DNA of 64,000 nt from JAHRAW01 sp965203265 (GTDB taxonomy: Bacteria; Pseudomonadota; Gammaproteobacteria; Arenicellales; Poriferihabitantaceae): assembly GCA_965203265.1 (NCBI GenBank), contig CBDBBV010000002.1, positions 1,426,001-1,490,000 on the forward strand, in the 5' to 3' direction. Shown here piece after piece: positions 17,780 through 25,266 of the stretch (the first letter of the stretch is position 1; each line of letters starts with the position of its first letter). The notes beneath the pieces were generated by a model, which saw only the letters and a program-made list of their open reading frames with translations, was not told the origin of the DNA and ran no database searches. Position numbers and translations under genes: made by a program.

Positions 17780-19646
17780 CGTCTTCGTATATTTTTCGGT
17801 AGTTTGCGATTTCCGCAAATGCTTCCCCGTTGATGTACCACCGCTCATTGTCGGATTCTTGAAAATCCGTGTGTTTGATTTTCACCGAAGGTTTCTTGCT
17901 ATTCAGGAATCCGTTTTTGTTCAATACGCAATCGATTTTGGCCCAATCATCGTAAAAATACTCTTGCAGAAGGGGCAGTATTTCGTGGCGAAATATATCC
18001 ATGAGAGTTTCGATTTTCGGATTTTCCTGCAAGCGCAGAAAATACGAATGCCCGATTTGGTGGTCGCGGTCGTATAGGAATTCGATGCGCTCATTCATCG
18101 CCTTCAACAATTCTCCGATTTTCACCTCGCCCACGCTGATTTCTTTCAGCAGCACATAGTCCGGCATCATTTCCTCGAATCGGAAACGCCTCCGTAAGGC
18201 CGTGTCCAACAGCGCGATGGAGCGGTCGGCGGTGTTCATCGTGCCGATGATGTGGAGATTATTCGGGACGCCGAAAGGGGTTTGGGAATAAGGCAGAGTT
18301 GCGGTGATCGCTTCATCTTTTCCCTGCCGTTTCGACTCCTCGATCAGGGTGATCAATTCGCCAAATATCGCAGAGATGTTGCCTCGGTTGATCTCGTCTA
18401 TGATGAGTACGAAATTCTTGCTATGGTTCTTGTCGGCATGATCGCATATTTTCTTGAATACCCCATCTTCGATTTTGTAAGACACATTTTGTGATTTTGA
18501 ATCGATATGCGGACGAATTCCTTCCACGAATTCTTCGTAACCGAAACTTTGGTGGAAGGTAACAAGTTCTATTCGGTCTTCCTGTTTCAGTTGATCAAAT
18601 CGATTCTTGATTTCATTCCGATTCCGGCTATTTTGTTCGTAAAACGCGGGGTCGAGCAGTTTCACGGCAGCATCGACGGTATGATAGGTTTTTCCCGTTC
18701 CCGGAGGGCCGTAAAAAATTCGGTTCAACCAATTGGAAGACGAGGTTTGCGCAGAGATCGAATTATCCATTTTTCTCGCTTTATTCTTTTCTTTCTTCTT
18801 TATTTTTCGATTAGAATTCCATTCGCTTTTCACTGGCTCTTCAAAAAAATCTATTTCACGATCATATTCACTTTCTTTTTTGTTGCGAATGGTCTGCAAC
18901 TCATTGTCTACTTCACCCCAAGATAATTTTTTAGGATTCAGGTCGCTGAGATTTTTTATGATTTCCCTTTTTTGAGAACCACTAAACACCCTTTCAAAGT
19001 GATCAGGCAGAAGAAGGTGAAACAACATGTGGCGAATCTGCCGATTGTCCGTTTCCTTTTTTCCTTCGGGGAAATATCCTCTGAGTCTTTCATTCCACTT
19101 TTGATTCCACTCACCCTCCCACAACTGAAAAAGTTCGTTGCCGTCTTCGAGTAATTTTTTCCGCGCATCGATGCTTGATATTTTCTTTACTTCATGCACA
19201 AAAAGAACAAAAGTCATTATGTCAAGCCATTGATGGTTCTTTCCTGGACCTAGCGGCCCAAGTCCCCCCATGTATTCATCTCGAAAATATTTGTGGTTTG
19301 AAAATTTTGTATCGCTCCCCTTCAACAACTCTGCAATGTTGTTCCGCTTTGTGTTCGGAATTAAGTCGCTAATGGCCAGATACACAACCCACAGGGATTC
19401 CGCCATCAATCGAGAAAATATTTCCGGATGGGGTTCGAGCGCCCTTATCAAACCCTCTATTTTGTTTGTTCTTTCTCCGGAAAAAGATTTCAGAAACCGA
19501 CCGACAAAATCATCACTCCAATTTCTCCTGCTCCACAAGTGATCTTCGCTGAATATCGATCCATCCCCTATCAGGCAGTTGTCTCGCCAGTATTCAGCGG
19601 CCTCGAATATGCGAACGTTCTCATGATCCGGATTGTATCTGCTCAT
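17751..19646 (-). CDS. mcrB: McrB-like AAA+ GTPase of a McrBC restriction system
   Basis: 631 residues. Walker A is GPPGTGKT (313-320), Walker B is FVLIIDEINRG (about 412-422), the McrB GTPase signature is TMNTADRS (469-476), and an arginine-rich sensor RRRFRF follows (485-490). The roughly 300-residue N-terminal region (WRDNCLIGDGSIFS..., ending in a lysine-rich linker) is not a target-binding domain I recognise, so the recognised methylated site cannot be predicted. GGAGA lies 7 bases before the ATG. AT-rich, probably horizontally acquired. It is the second gene of a three-gene operon. Confidence 0.9.
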   Translation of the reverse strand: MSRYNPDHENVRIFEAAEYWRDNCLIGDGSIFSEDHLWSRRNWSDDFVGRFLKSFSGERTNKIEGLIRALEPHPEIFSRLMAESLWVVYLAISDLIPNTKRNNIAELLKGSDTKFSNHKYFRDEYMGGLGPLGPGKNHQWLDIMTFVLFVHEVKKISSIDARKKLLEDGNELFQLWEGEWNQKWNERLRGYFPEGKKETDNRQIRHMLFHLLLPDHFERVFSGSQKREIIKNLSDLNPKKLSWGEVDNELQTIRNKKESEYDREIDFFEEPVKSEWNSNRKIKKKEKNKARKMDNSISAQTSSSNWLNRIFYGPPGTGKTYHTVDAAVKLLDPAFYEQNSRNRNEIKNRFDQLKQEDRIELVTFHQSFGYEEFVEGIRPHIDSKSQNVSYKIEDGVFKKICDHADKNHSKNFVLIIDEINRGNISAIFGELITLIEESKRQGKDEAITATLPYSQTPFGVPNNLHIIGTMNTADRSIALLDTALRRRFRFEEMMPDYVLLKEISVGEVKIGELLKAMNERIEFLYDRDHQIGHSYFLRLQENPKIETLMDIFRHEILPLLQEYFYDDWAKIDCVLNKNGFLNSKKPSVKIKHTDFQESDNERWYINGEAFAEIANYRKIYEDDDAENHTPS

Positions 19647-19726
19647 TTTTTCATCTCCGATTAGTCAGGATTGCAGTTAGCGCGGGCTAGAGCCGGCGAT
19701 ATTGGGGAATTCACCGCTCAATTTTC

Positions 19727-20038
19727 TCATTTCTCCACCTTTTTCAACGGAAACGCCCGATGAGCCACATCCTCCTTCTCCTCTTGCGTCAACAAATCTT
19801 CCTTCCTTACCTTCTTATAAAGCAAATCGAATTTCTCAACCCCAATCTCATCTCGCAATTTCCGCATGGCATCTATCGCAACATTCTGCACATGCCTGCC
19901 TTCCCATGCGCTATGCAATTCGATTTCCTTTTGTATCTTTCGCATCACATCGACAACACCCATATCCCCATCATGCTCCGATTCAAAAGTCTTGGACAAC
20001 TCTCTGAATGGACTCTTCGCCGTACCGGTTATTTTCAT
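19727..20038 (-). CDS. Unknown 103-residue protein heading the mcrBC operon
   Basis: A charged, soluble, mostly helical protein (MKITGTAKSPFRELSKTF..., HVQNVAIDAMRKLRDEIG) with no membrane segment and no motif I recognise. AAGGAG lies 8 bases before the ATG, and a near-consensus promoter lies 39 bases upstream, so the gene is well supported. It is 80 bases upstream of mcrB on the same strand and shares its AT-rich composition. It could be a regulator, a specificity partner or an unrelated passenger; the sequence alone does not decide. Confidence 0.7.
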   Translation of the reverse strand: MKITGTAKSPFRELSKTFESEHDGDMGVVDVMRKIQKEIELHSAWEGRHVQNVAIDAMRKLRDEIGVEKFDLLYKKVRKEDLLTQEEKEDVAHRAFPLKKVEK

Positions 20039-20076
20039 CTCTTTATCTCCTTTACTTCCACAAAAATCGGTTGCGG

Positions 20077-20106
20077 ATTATAAGTACCTTCACCCCTCCC
20101 CGTCAA
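20077..20106 (-). promoter_or_regulatory. Strong promoter of the three-gene mcrBC operon
   Basis: Minus strand TTGACG (20101-20106), an 18-base spacer, and TATAAT (20077-20082): 5/6 and 6/6 matches to sigma-70 consensus. It sits directly upstream of the 103-residue gene and overlaps the 3' flank of the MFS gene. Confidence 0.7.
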
Positions 20107-20115
20107 GCGCATTCA

Positions 20116-21423
20116 CTACAACCGCCTCTCGACTTTATCCTGAGACGCCTCCTGTTCATCCAGTTTTTCCACCTCCCCGCTGATCACCGCCTCGACATAA
20201 TCAACCGCATCCGTCGCGCAGATTTCGGCGACCGGTGTGCCGATTTGGCCGGCTGCCAGAGTGGGTACTTGATCTTCGACATCCACTCCGGCGCGTCGAG
20301 CCATGCGGTATACGGCGAACAGGAAGATCATCGCGCATGCGCCGCCGATTCCGGTGAAGTAGTAATCCGGGCCGGACAACGACATGAGAAACGACACCAC
20401 CACCGGGCCGGCGCTCAGCCCGATTCCGGCTGCCATGACCAGACTGCCGCTGGCGGCGACGATCTCTTCGGGTTCCAGACGATCATTGGCGTAGGCGATG
20501 CACATGGAATACAGCGGCATGACCATGCCGCCGAGCAATGCGTGGATGGCGTAGAAAGTTAGGCCGCCTATCGGCACGAGCAACATGAGCGCGGTCAGCA
20601 CCACGGCGGCGGCGGCCATGGCGGCCATCACCACACGGCGGTCGACGCGGTCGGACAACTGGCCGAGGGGCCATTGGAACAACAGCCCGCCGAACAGGAA
20701 GCAGGCCATGAAGACGGACACTTCCTCGTTGCTGAATCCCTTTTGCCGGGCGTATACCGCGCCGAGGGCGAAGAAGGTGCCTTGGGCGAATCCGGTCAGG
20801 GCGTTGCTGATCACCGCCAGTGGGGATGCCTTGAACAGCCGCCGCAGGCTCATATTCTTCGACATCTCGAAGGCCGGTGCCGGACGTGCCGTCAGCAGTA
20901 TCGGGATCAGCCCGAAGGACACCACCACCGACACCAGAATGAACAGGTCGGTCTTGCCCGGATCCGAAAGATTGAGCATGAACTGCCCGCCGCCCAAACC
21001 GAGGGTTACGATCACCATGTACACGGACAGCAACTTGCCGCGATTCTCGTTGCCGGCGCGGTCGTTCAGCCAGCTCTCGGCGACCACGAACAGTCCGGCG
21101 TAACTGATGCCCGTGATAAAGCGCATGAGCGCCCAGGTGGCGGGGTTTACATATACTCCGTGGATGAGGATGGCGATGGAGGCGGTGGATGCCAGCGCGG
21201 CGAACACGCGGATGTGGCCGACTCGCCCGACCAGCCGGGGGGCGCACAGGGAGCCGAGGAAAATGCCGACATAGTAGGCCGACATCATGACGCCGGTGAC
21301 GAAGGTCGGGAAGTCCTCCATGGTGGCGCGAATGCCGAGTAGCGTGCTCTGCAAGCCGTTGCCGAGCATCATCAGGGCGACACCGAACAACAGTGCCCAA
21401 GTTGCGCGTATATCGTTCAACAT
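20116..21423 (-). CDS. MFS transporter
   Basis: 435 residues with about 12 hydrophobic segments. The opening (IRATWALLFGVALMMLGNGLQSTLLGIR) and the loop after helix 2-3 (YVGIFLGSLCAPRLVGRVGHIRVFA) resemble the YcaD-like MFS branch. A conserved second-half loop reads WPLGQLSDRVDRRVV. The start at 21423 has GGAGG 10 bases upstream. The substrate cannot be read from sequence. The acidic C-terminal tail (VEDQVPTLAAG..., DAVDYVEAVI) is cytoplasmic. It is divergent from the MATE gene. Confidence 0.88.
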   Translation of the reverse strand: MLNDIRATWALLFGVALMMLGNGLQSTLLGIRATMEDFPTFVTGVMMSAYYVGIFLGSLCAPRLVGRVGHIRVFAALASTASIAILIHGVYVNPATWALMRFITGISYAGLFVVAESWLNDRAGNENRGKLLSVYMVIVTLGLGGGQFMLNLSDPGKTDLFILVSVVVSFGLIPILLTARPAPAFEMSKNMSLRRLFKASPLAVISNALTGFAQGTFFALGAVYARQKGFSNEEVSVFMACFLFGGLLFQWPLGQLSDRVDRRVVMAAMAAAAVVLTALMLLVPIGGLTFYAIHALLGGMVMPLYSMCIAYANDRLEPEEIVAASGSLVMAAGIGLSAGPVVVSFLMSLSGPDYYFTGIGGACAMIFLFAVYRMARRAGVDVEDQVPTLAAGQIGTPVAEICATDAVDYVEAVISGEVEKLDEQEASQDKVERRL

Positions 21424-21701
21424 CAGCCCGCCACCTCCATTGAGATATGAGAACTGCAAGTTACATCAAAAGCCGCGCCCCCGTAGGGACTCGGCGCTCC
21501 CGACCACCCGCTTTGTCAATGCGCCGAGCGGAAACTCGGTCGGATTGTATTCCGGGCGATGGTGATTTTCCGGTATCCGGGCAAGCGGGGCAAGCCGAAA
21601 TCATTCACGCTGGGATATGCCGCCGCCGCACTTTATTGTACCCTGCACGGCGCCGATGCCAATGCTCGGCGAGCCGTTTCGCCGGAGGGCTCGGCAGATT
21701 T

Positions 21702-21744
21702 ATCGGAACCATGAAACCGGTAGCCATCCGCAACCACCCGTCGA
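21702..21744 (+). repeat. 43-base imperfect direct repeat, copy 1
   Basis: About 79% identical (34 of 43) to 21803-21845 and 101 bases upstream of it. Each copy contains an ATG that opens a similar peptide: here MKPVAIRNHPSS, and in copy 2 MNQTAIHNNPPT. Confidence 0.6.
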
Positions 21745-21802
21745 GCGGCTTTCTACCCCGCATCGCGCCGATGGCGGCGTTCCGGCGGGGGGTTGCGGCA
21801 TC

Positions 21803-21845
21803 ATCGGCACCATGAACCAAACAGCCATCCACAACAACCCGCCGA
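21803..21845 (+). repeat. 43-base imperfect direct repeat, copy 2
   Basis: Second copy of the repeat at 21702-21744, immediately before the MATE gene; it contains the start of the 14-codon leader ORF. Confidence 0.6.
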
Positions 21846-21856
21846 CCCGCAAATGA
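21812..21856 (+). CDS. Possible 14-residue leader peptide of the MATE gene
   Basis: A 14-codon ORF (MNQTAIHNNPPTRK) whose TGA overlaps the MATE ATG (ATGA). The overlap suggests translational coupling. There is no clear Shine-Dalgarno before it. A related start lies in the upstream repeat copy. It could be chance. Confidence 0.3.
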   Translation: MNQTAIHNNPPTRK

Positions 21857-23190
21857 CCAGCGCGCCGAATCGCCCGCCCACCGGCCTCACCCACCGCGCC
21901 GTGTGGGCGTTGGCGGGGCCGATGATCATCTCCAACATCTCGGTACCGCTGGTGGGCGCCGTCGATACCGCCGTGGTCGGCCACCTGCCCGGCCCCCGGC
22001 ACATCGGCGCGGTCGCCCTCGGCGCCCTGATATTCACCTTCCTCTACTGGAGCTTCGGCTTCCTGCGAATGGGTACCACCGGCTTCATCGCCCGCGCGGT
22101 GGGCGCCGGAGACGAGCGGGCGGTAGGCAACACGCTGCTGCGGGTGCTGCTGCTCGCCATATTGTTCGGGCTGCTATTGAGCGCCCTCGGCCGACCGCTG
22201 ATCGCCGCCGCCCTGTTCCTGCTCGACGGCAGCGCGCAGGTAGAGAGTCTGGCGGCGGAATATGCCCGCATCCGCGTGTGGAGCGCACCGGCGACTCTGT
22301 GCGTCTATGCGTTCACCGGCTTCTTCATCGGCATGCACAACACCCGCCGCGCCCTCGGCTTGGTGCTGACCCTCAATCTGACCAATGTGGCCCTCGACCT
22401 GCTGTTCGTGCCGGTGCTGGGGCTGGGGGTCGCCGGAGTGGCGTGGGCCACCCTGATTGCGGAATACACCGCCGCCCTCACCGGCTTCGTCCTGTTGCGC
22501 GGCGAAATCCGCAACGCGCTGCGCGCCCATCGCCGACGCCGGCGCGATGTGCTCGACACCGGCGCCCTGACCGAACTGATGCGCGCCAACGGCAACATAT
22601 TCGTGCGCACCCTGTGTCTCATGTTCGCCTTCGTCTGGTTCACCGCGCAGAGCGCCCGATTGGGGGAAGTGGTGCTGGCGGCGAACGCCATCCTCCTACA
22701 CCTGCAAAGCGCCATGGCCTACGCGCTGGACGGCTTCGCCCACGCCGCCGAGGCTCTGGCGGGCAGCGCTTACGGCGGGCGCAAACCACAAGAATTCCGC
22801 CGAGCAGTGCGCCTGACCACGGCCTGGGCCGGCGCCGCCGCAGTGCTGGCAAGCGCCGTCTATTGGGCCTTCGGAACGCACATAGTCGGCCTGTTCACCG
22901 ACATCGAAAGTGTGCTCGCCGCCTCTCGGCAATACCTGCCGTGGATGGTGGCCATGCCGCTATTGTCGGTGTGGAGTTTCCAACTGGACGGCATATTCAT
23001 CGGCATCGGCCACACCCGCGAAATGCGAAACGCCATGCTGACCTCAACCGCCGCCTACCTCGCACTGGTGTCCCTACTCCTCCCGTGGCTCGGCAACCAC
23101 GGACTGTTCCTCGGCCTATCCTGCTTCATGCTGATTCGAGCGGTTACTTTGTGGCGGTATTATCCGGGGATTTTTGTTTCGTTGAAGTGA
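21853..23190 (+). CDS. MATE-family efflux transporter (DinF type)
   Basis: 445 residues, 12 predicted membrane segments in two MatE repeats. The opening HRAVWALAGPMIISNISVPLVGAVDTAVVGHL is typical of the DinF/NorM-like MATE group, and WSFGFLRMGTTGFIARAVGAGDE and NLTNVALDLLFVPVLGLGVAGVAWAT follow. Members export cationic drugs or oxidants using Na+ or H+; the substrate here is unknown. The start at 21853 overlaps a 14-codon leader. The last 47 bases overlap the convergent carboxylesterase gene. Confidence 0.9.
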   Translation: MTSAPNRPPTGLTHRAVWALAGPMIISNISVPLVGAVDTAVVGHLPGPRHIGAVALGALIFTFLYWSFGFLRMGTTGFIARAVGAGDERAVGNTLLRVLLLAILFGLLLSALGRPLIAAALFLLDGSAQVESLAAEYARIRVWSAPATLCVYAFTGFFIGMHNTRRALGLVLTLNLTNVALDLLFVPVLGLGVAGVAWATLIAEYTAALTGFVLLRGEIRNALRAHRRRRRDVLDTGALTELMRANGNIFVRTLCLMFAFVWFTAQSARLGEVVLAANAILLHLQSAMAYALDGFAHAAEALAGSAYGGRKPQEFRRAVRLTTAWAGAAAVLASAVYWAFGTHIVGLFTDIESVLAASRQYLPWMVAMPLLSVWSFQLDGIFIGIGHTREMRNAMLTSTAAYLALVSLLLPWLGNHGLFLGLSCFMLIRAVTLWRYYPGIFVSLK

Positions 23191-23854
23191 GGCCACGGAC
23201 CCGCGGCGGCGCACGCAGAAAATCGCCAACATCGGCAATTTCCTCCGGGCACACATTGTGTTCGATGGGGTATTCCCGCCAGAACACCGGATACCCCGCG
23301 CGTGTCAGTTGGTGTTGGCCGGTGCGGGCTAGGTGGATGGGGATGAGGGGGTCGTGGATGCCGTGGGCGAGGAAGATCGGGGTGTGGCGGTTGGCGGGGG
23401 TGCGTTCCGTTTCCAGCGAGTCCGCCAGCGGCAGGTAGGTGGATAGGGCGATTATGCCGGCGAGGGGTTGGTCGAAGCGTAGGCCGGTGTGTAGTGCCAT
23501 CGCGCCGCCCTGAGAGAAACCGGCTAGGAAGATGCTGGCGGGCGGTATGCCGCGGTGGATTTCGCGGTTGATTAGGGCGGTTACGATGGTGGTGGAGTGG
23601 GCGATTCCTTGGCGATCTTCATCGCGCGTGAAGGATGGGTCGGCGATGTCGTACCAGCCGCGCATTTTCATGCCGCCGTTGAGGGTGATCGGGCGCATGG
23701 GCGCGTGCGGGAAGACGAATCTGGTCGGGTGGTTGCCGGGTGTTTCCAGCGCGGGTACCAACGGCGCGAAGTCGCGGCCATCGGCGCCTAGGCCGTGTAG
23801 CCAGATGACGGCGCGGGTGGGTTGCGAGCCGGTTTGCGCTTCTATGGGTTGCAT
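23144..23854 (-). CDS. Phospholipase/carboxylesterase-like alpha/beta hydrolase
   Basis: 236 residues. VIWLHGLGADGRDFAPLVPAL gives the oxyanion region, FLAGFSQGGAMALHTGL the nucleophile elbow (GFSQGG, serine about residue 118), and LAHGIHDPLIPIHLA the acid region. The catalytic histidine is likely in EYPIEHNVCPEE. This matches the Abhydrolase_2 group (YpfH/EstB-like). It acts on short acyl esters or thioesters, but the true substrate is unknown. It is convergent with the MATE gene, overlapping by 47 bases, and divergent from the RND genes. Confidence 0.9.
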   Translation of the reverse strand: MQPIEAQTGSQPTRAVIWLHGLGADGRDFAPLVPALETPGNHPTRFVFPHAPMRPITLNGGMKMRGWYDIADPSFTRDEDRQGIAHSTTIVTALINREIHRGIPPASIFLAGFSQGGAMALHTGLRFDQPLAGIIALSTYLPLADSLETERTPANRHTPIFLAHGIHDPLIPIHLARTGQHQLTRAGYPVFWREYPIEHNVCPEEIADVGDFLRAPPRVRGLTSTKQKSPDNTATK

Positions 23855-24033
23855 GGTGGGTGACGGTTTCCTGTGGCGGGGATGGGTGATGAATGTGACG
23901 CCGATTTAATTTCGTCGGGTACTACGGGCGGCGAATATCGGTGATAATAGTAAGTCATGGAACACTGCAACGACAAGTCGGCTTCAAAATACTCCGGCTC
24001 ACGCCGGCCAACGAGCGCCCAGCAGCCCGAGGC

Positions 24034-24072
24034 GGGCGCGACCACTGTATGGATAGGCACTCACACCCACAC
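24034..24072 (+). repeat. 39-base direct repeat, copy 1 (His-rich coding potential)
   Basis: Nearly identical to 24106-24144, 72 bases apart. In the frame of the downstream adaptor gene both copies read as RDHCM(D/N)RHSH(P/A)H. Confidence 0.65.
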
Positions 24073-24078
24073 CGACCA

Positions 24079-25266
24079 ATGAACACTGAACGGCAACCCG
24101 AAATCGGGCGCGACCACTGCATGAATAGGCACTCACACGCACACTCACGCCGGCTCGTGCGCGCCATTTCGGTCGTAGCCTTGCTGGCGGCGTTGTTGGC
24201 GGCGCCGCTCGGCCATGCGCAGGGAGCCGCGCTGGTGACCACGGACGCGGTCATTCGCGAGGCGTATACCCAATCCATTCCGATCATCGGCCGGCTGCTG
24301 GCGAAGCAGTCCGGCGCCGTTACCGCCCGCATCGCCGGTACGGTTGCGGACATGCGGGTGGAGGTCGGCGAGCGGGTGCGGCGCGGCCGGATTCTCGCCG
24401 CCGTCGAGGCCACGGAGTTGGAATTGCGCCTGACTCTGGCGCAGGCGCAAAATGCCGAGGCGCGCGCCAGACTCGAAGCCGCCAATGCCGAATTGGCGCT
24501 GGCCGGGCAGGAGGTCAAGCGGTTGAGCACGCTGACCGATTCGGATGCGGTCAGCCGCGCCGCCTACGATGATGCGTTGCAACGGCGCGCCATCGCCTTC
24601 GCCAGAGCGCAAGAGGCGAACGCCGCCATCGACAGCAGCGCGGCGGCGGTGGGATTGGCCGAGCTGGATCTCGCTCATGCCGAAATTCTGGCGCCGTTCG
24701 ACGGCGTCATCACCGCCCGACTCACCGAGGTCGGCGGCTATGTGCAACGCGGTCAGGCGGTGGCGCGCATCGTGTCCGATCGGCGGCTGGAGGTGGAGGC
24801 GGATATTCCGTACAACCGCCTGAACGGCCTTACCCCGGGGCGCGAGGTGGAGATGCGGCTGGACAACGGCAGCAGCCATCGCGCCAACGTGCGCGCCATC
24901 GTTCCCGAGGAGGATCCGCAAACCCGTACCCGGCGCGTGCGATTCACCACGGAACTCGGTGCGGATGCGGGTTTGCTGGCCACCGAGCAGAGCGTTACCG
25001 TGCTGATTCCGGCGGGGGCGCGGCGCGACATCGTGTCGGTGCACAAGGACGCCATCGTGCAGCGCGGTGCGGACAAGATCGTGTTCGTGGTGGTGGACGG
25101 GTTGGCGAACATGCGCACCATCCGCACCGGCGTGTCGAGCGGCAATCGGGTGGAGGTACTCGACGGCTTGGCGCCCGGCGATCTCGCCGTGGTGCGCGGG
25201 AATGAGCGCCTGCAGCCGGATCAGGAGGTGGACGCCTCCACCGCCTCCCCCGCATCCCCCCAATGA
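24079..25266 (+). CDS. RND efflux periplasmic adaptor (membrane fusion protein)
   Basis: 395 residues from the ATG at 24079, or 381 from 24121; neither has a convincing RBS. A hydrophobic signal (AISVVALLAALLAAPLGHAQG) follows a His-rich N-region. The barrel-sandwich part reads VTARIAGTVADMRVEVGERVRRGRILAAVEA, with a coiled-coil hairpin rich in Ala, Glu and Arg (about 100-180) and AEILAPFDGVITARLTEVGGYVQRGQ. Adaptors of this family bridge the RND pump and an outer-membrane channel; no channel gene is here. It overlaps the pump gene by 4 bases (ATGA). Confidence 0.9.
   Translation: MNTERQPEIGRDHCMNRHSHAHSRRLVRAISVVALLAALLAAPLGHAQGAALVTTDAVIREAYTQSIPIIGRLLAKQSGAVTARIAGTVADMRVEVGERVRRGRILAAVEATELELRLTLAQAQNAEARARLEAANAELALAGQEVKRLSTLTDSDAVSRAAYDDALQRRAIAFARAQEANAAIDSSAAAVGLAELDLAHAEILAPFDGVITARLTEVGGYVQRGQAVARIVSDRRLEVEADIPYNRLNGLTPGREVEMRLDNGSSHRANVRAIVPEEDPQTRTRRVRFTTELGADAGLLATEQSVTVLIPAGARRDIVSVHKDAIVQRGADKIVFVVVDGLANMRTIRTGVSSGNRVEVLDGLAPGDLAVVRGNERLQPDQEVDASTASPASPQ
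24106..24144 (+). repeat. 39-base direct repeat, copy 2
   Basis: Second copy of the 24034-24072 repeat. It includes the ATG at 24121, one of two candidate starts of the RND adaptor protein. Confidence 0.65.

Larger units (their letters stand above)
21424..21852. other. Long gap between divergent transporter genes
   Basis: About 430 bases with no well-supported gene apart from a 14-codon leader at its right end. It holds two 43-base imperfect direct repeats (separate entries). No clear sigma-70 promoter was found. Confidence 0.5.
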
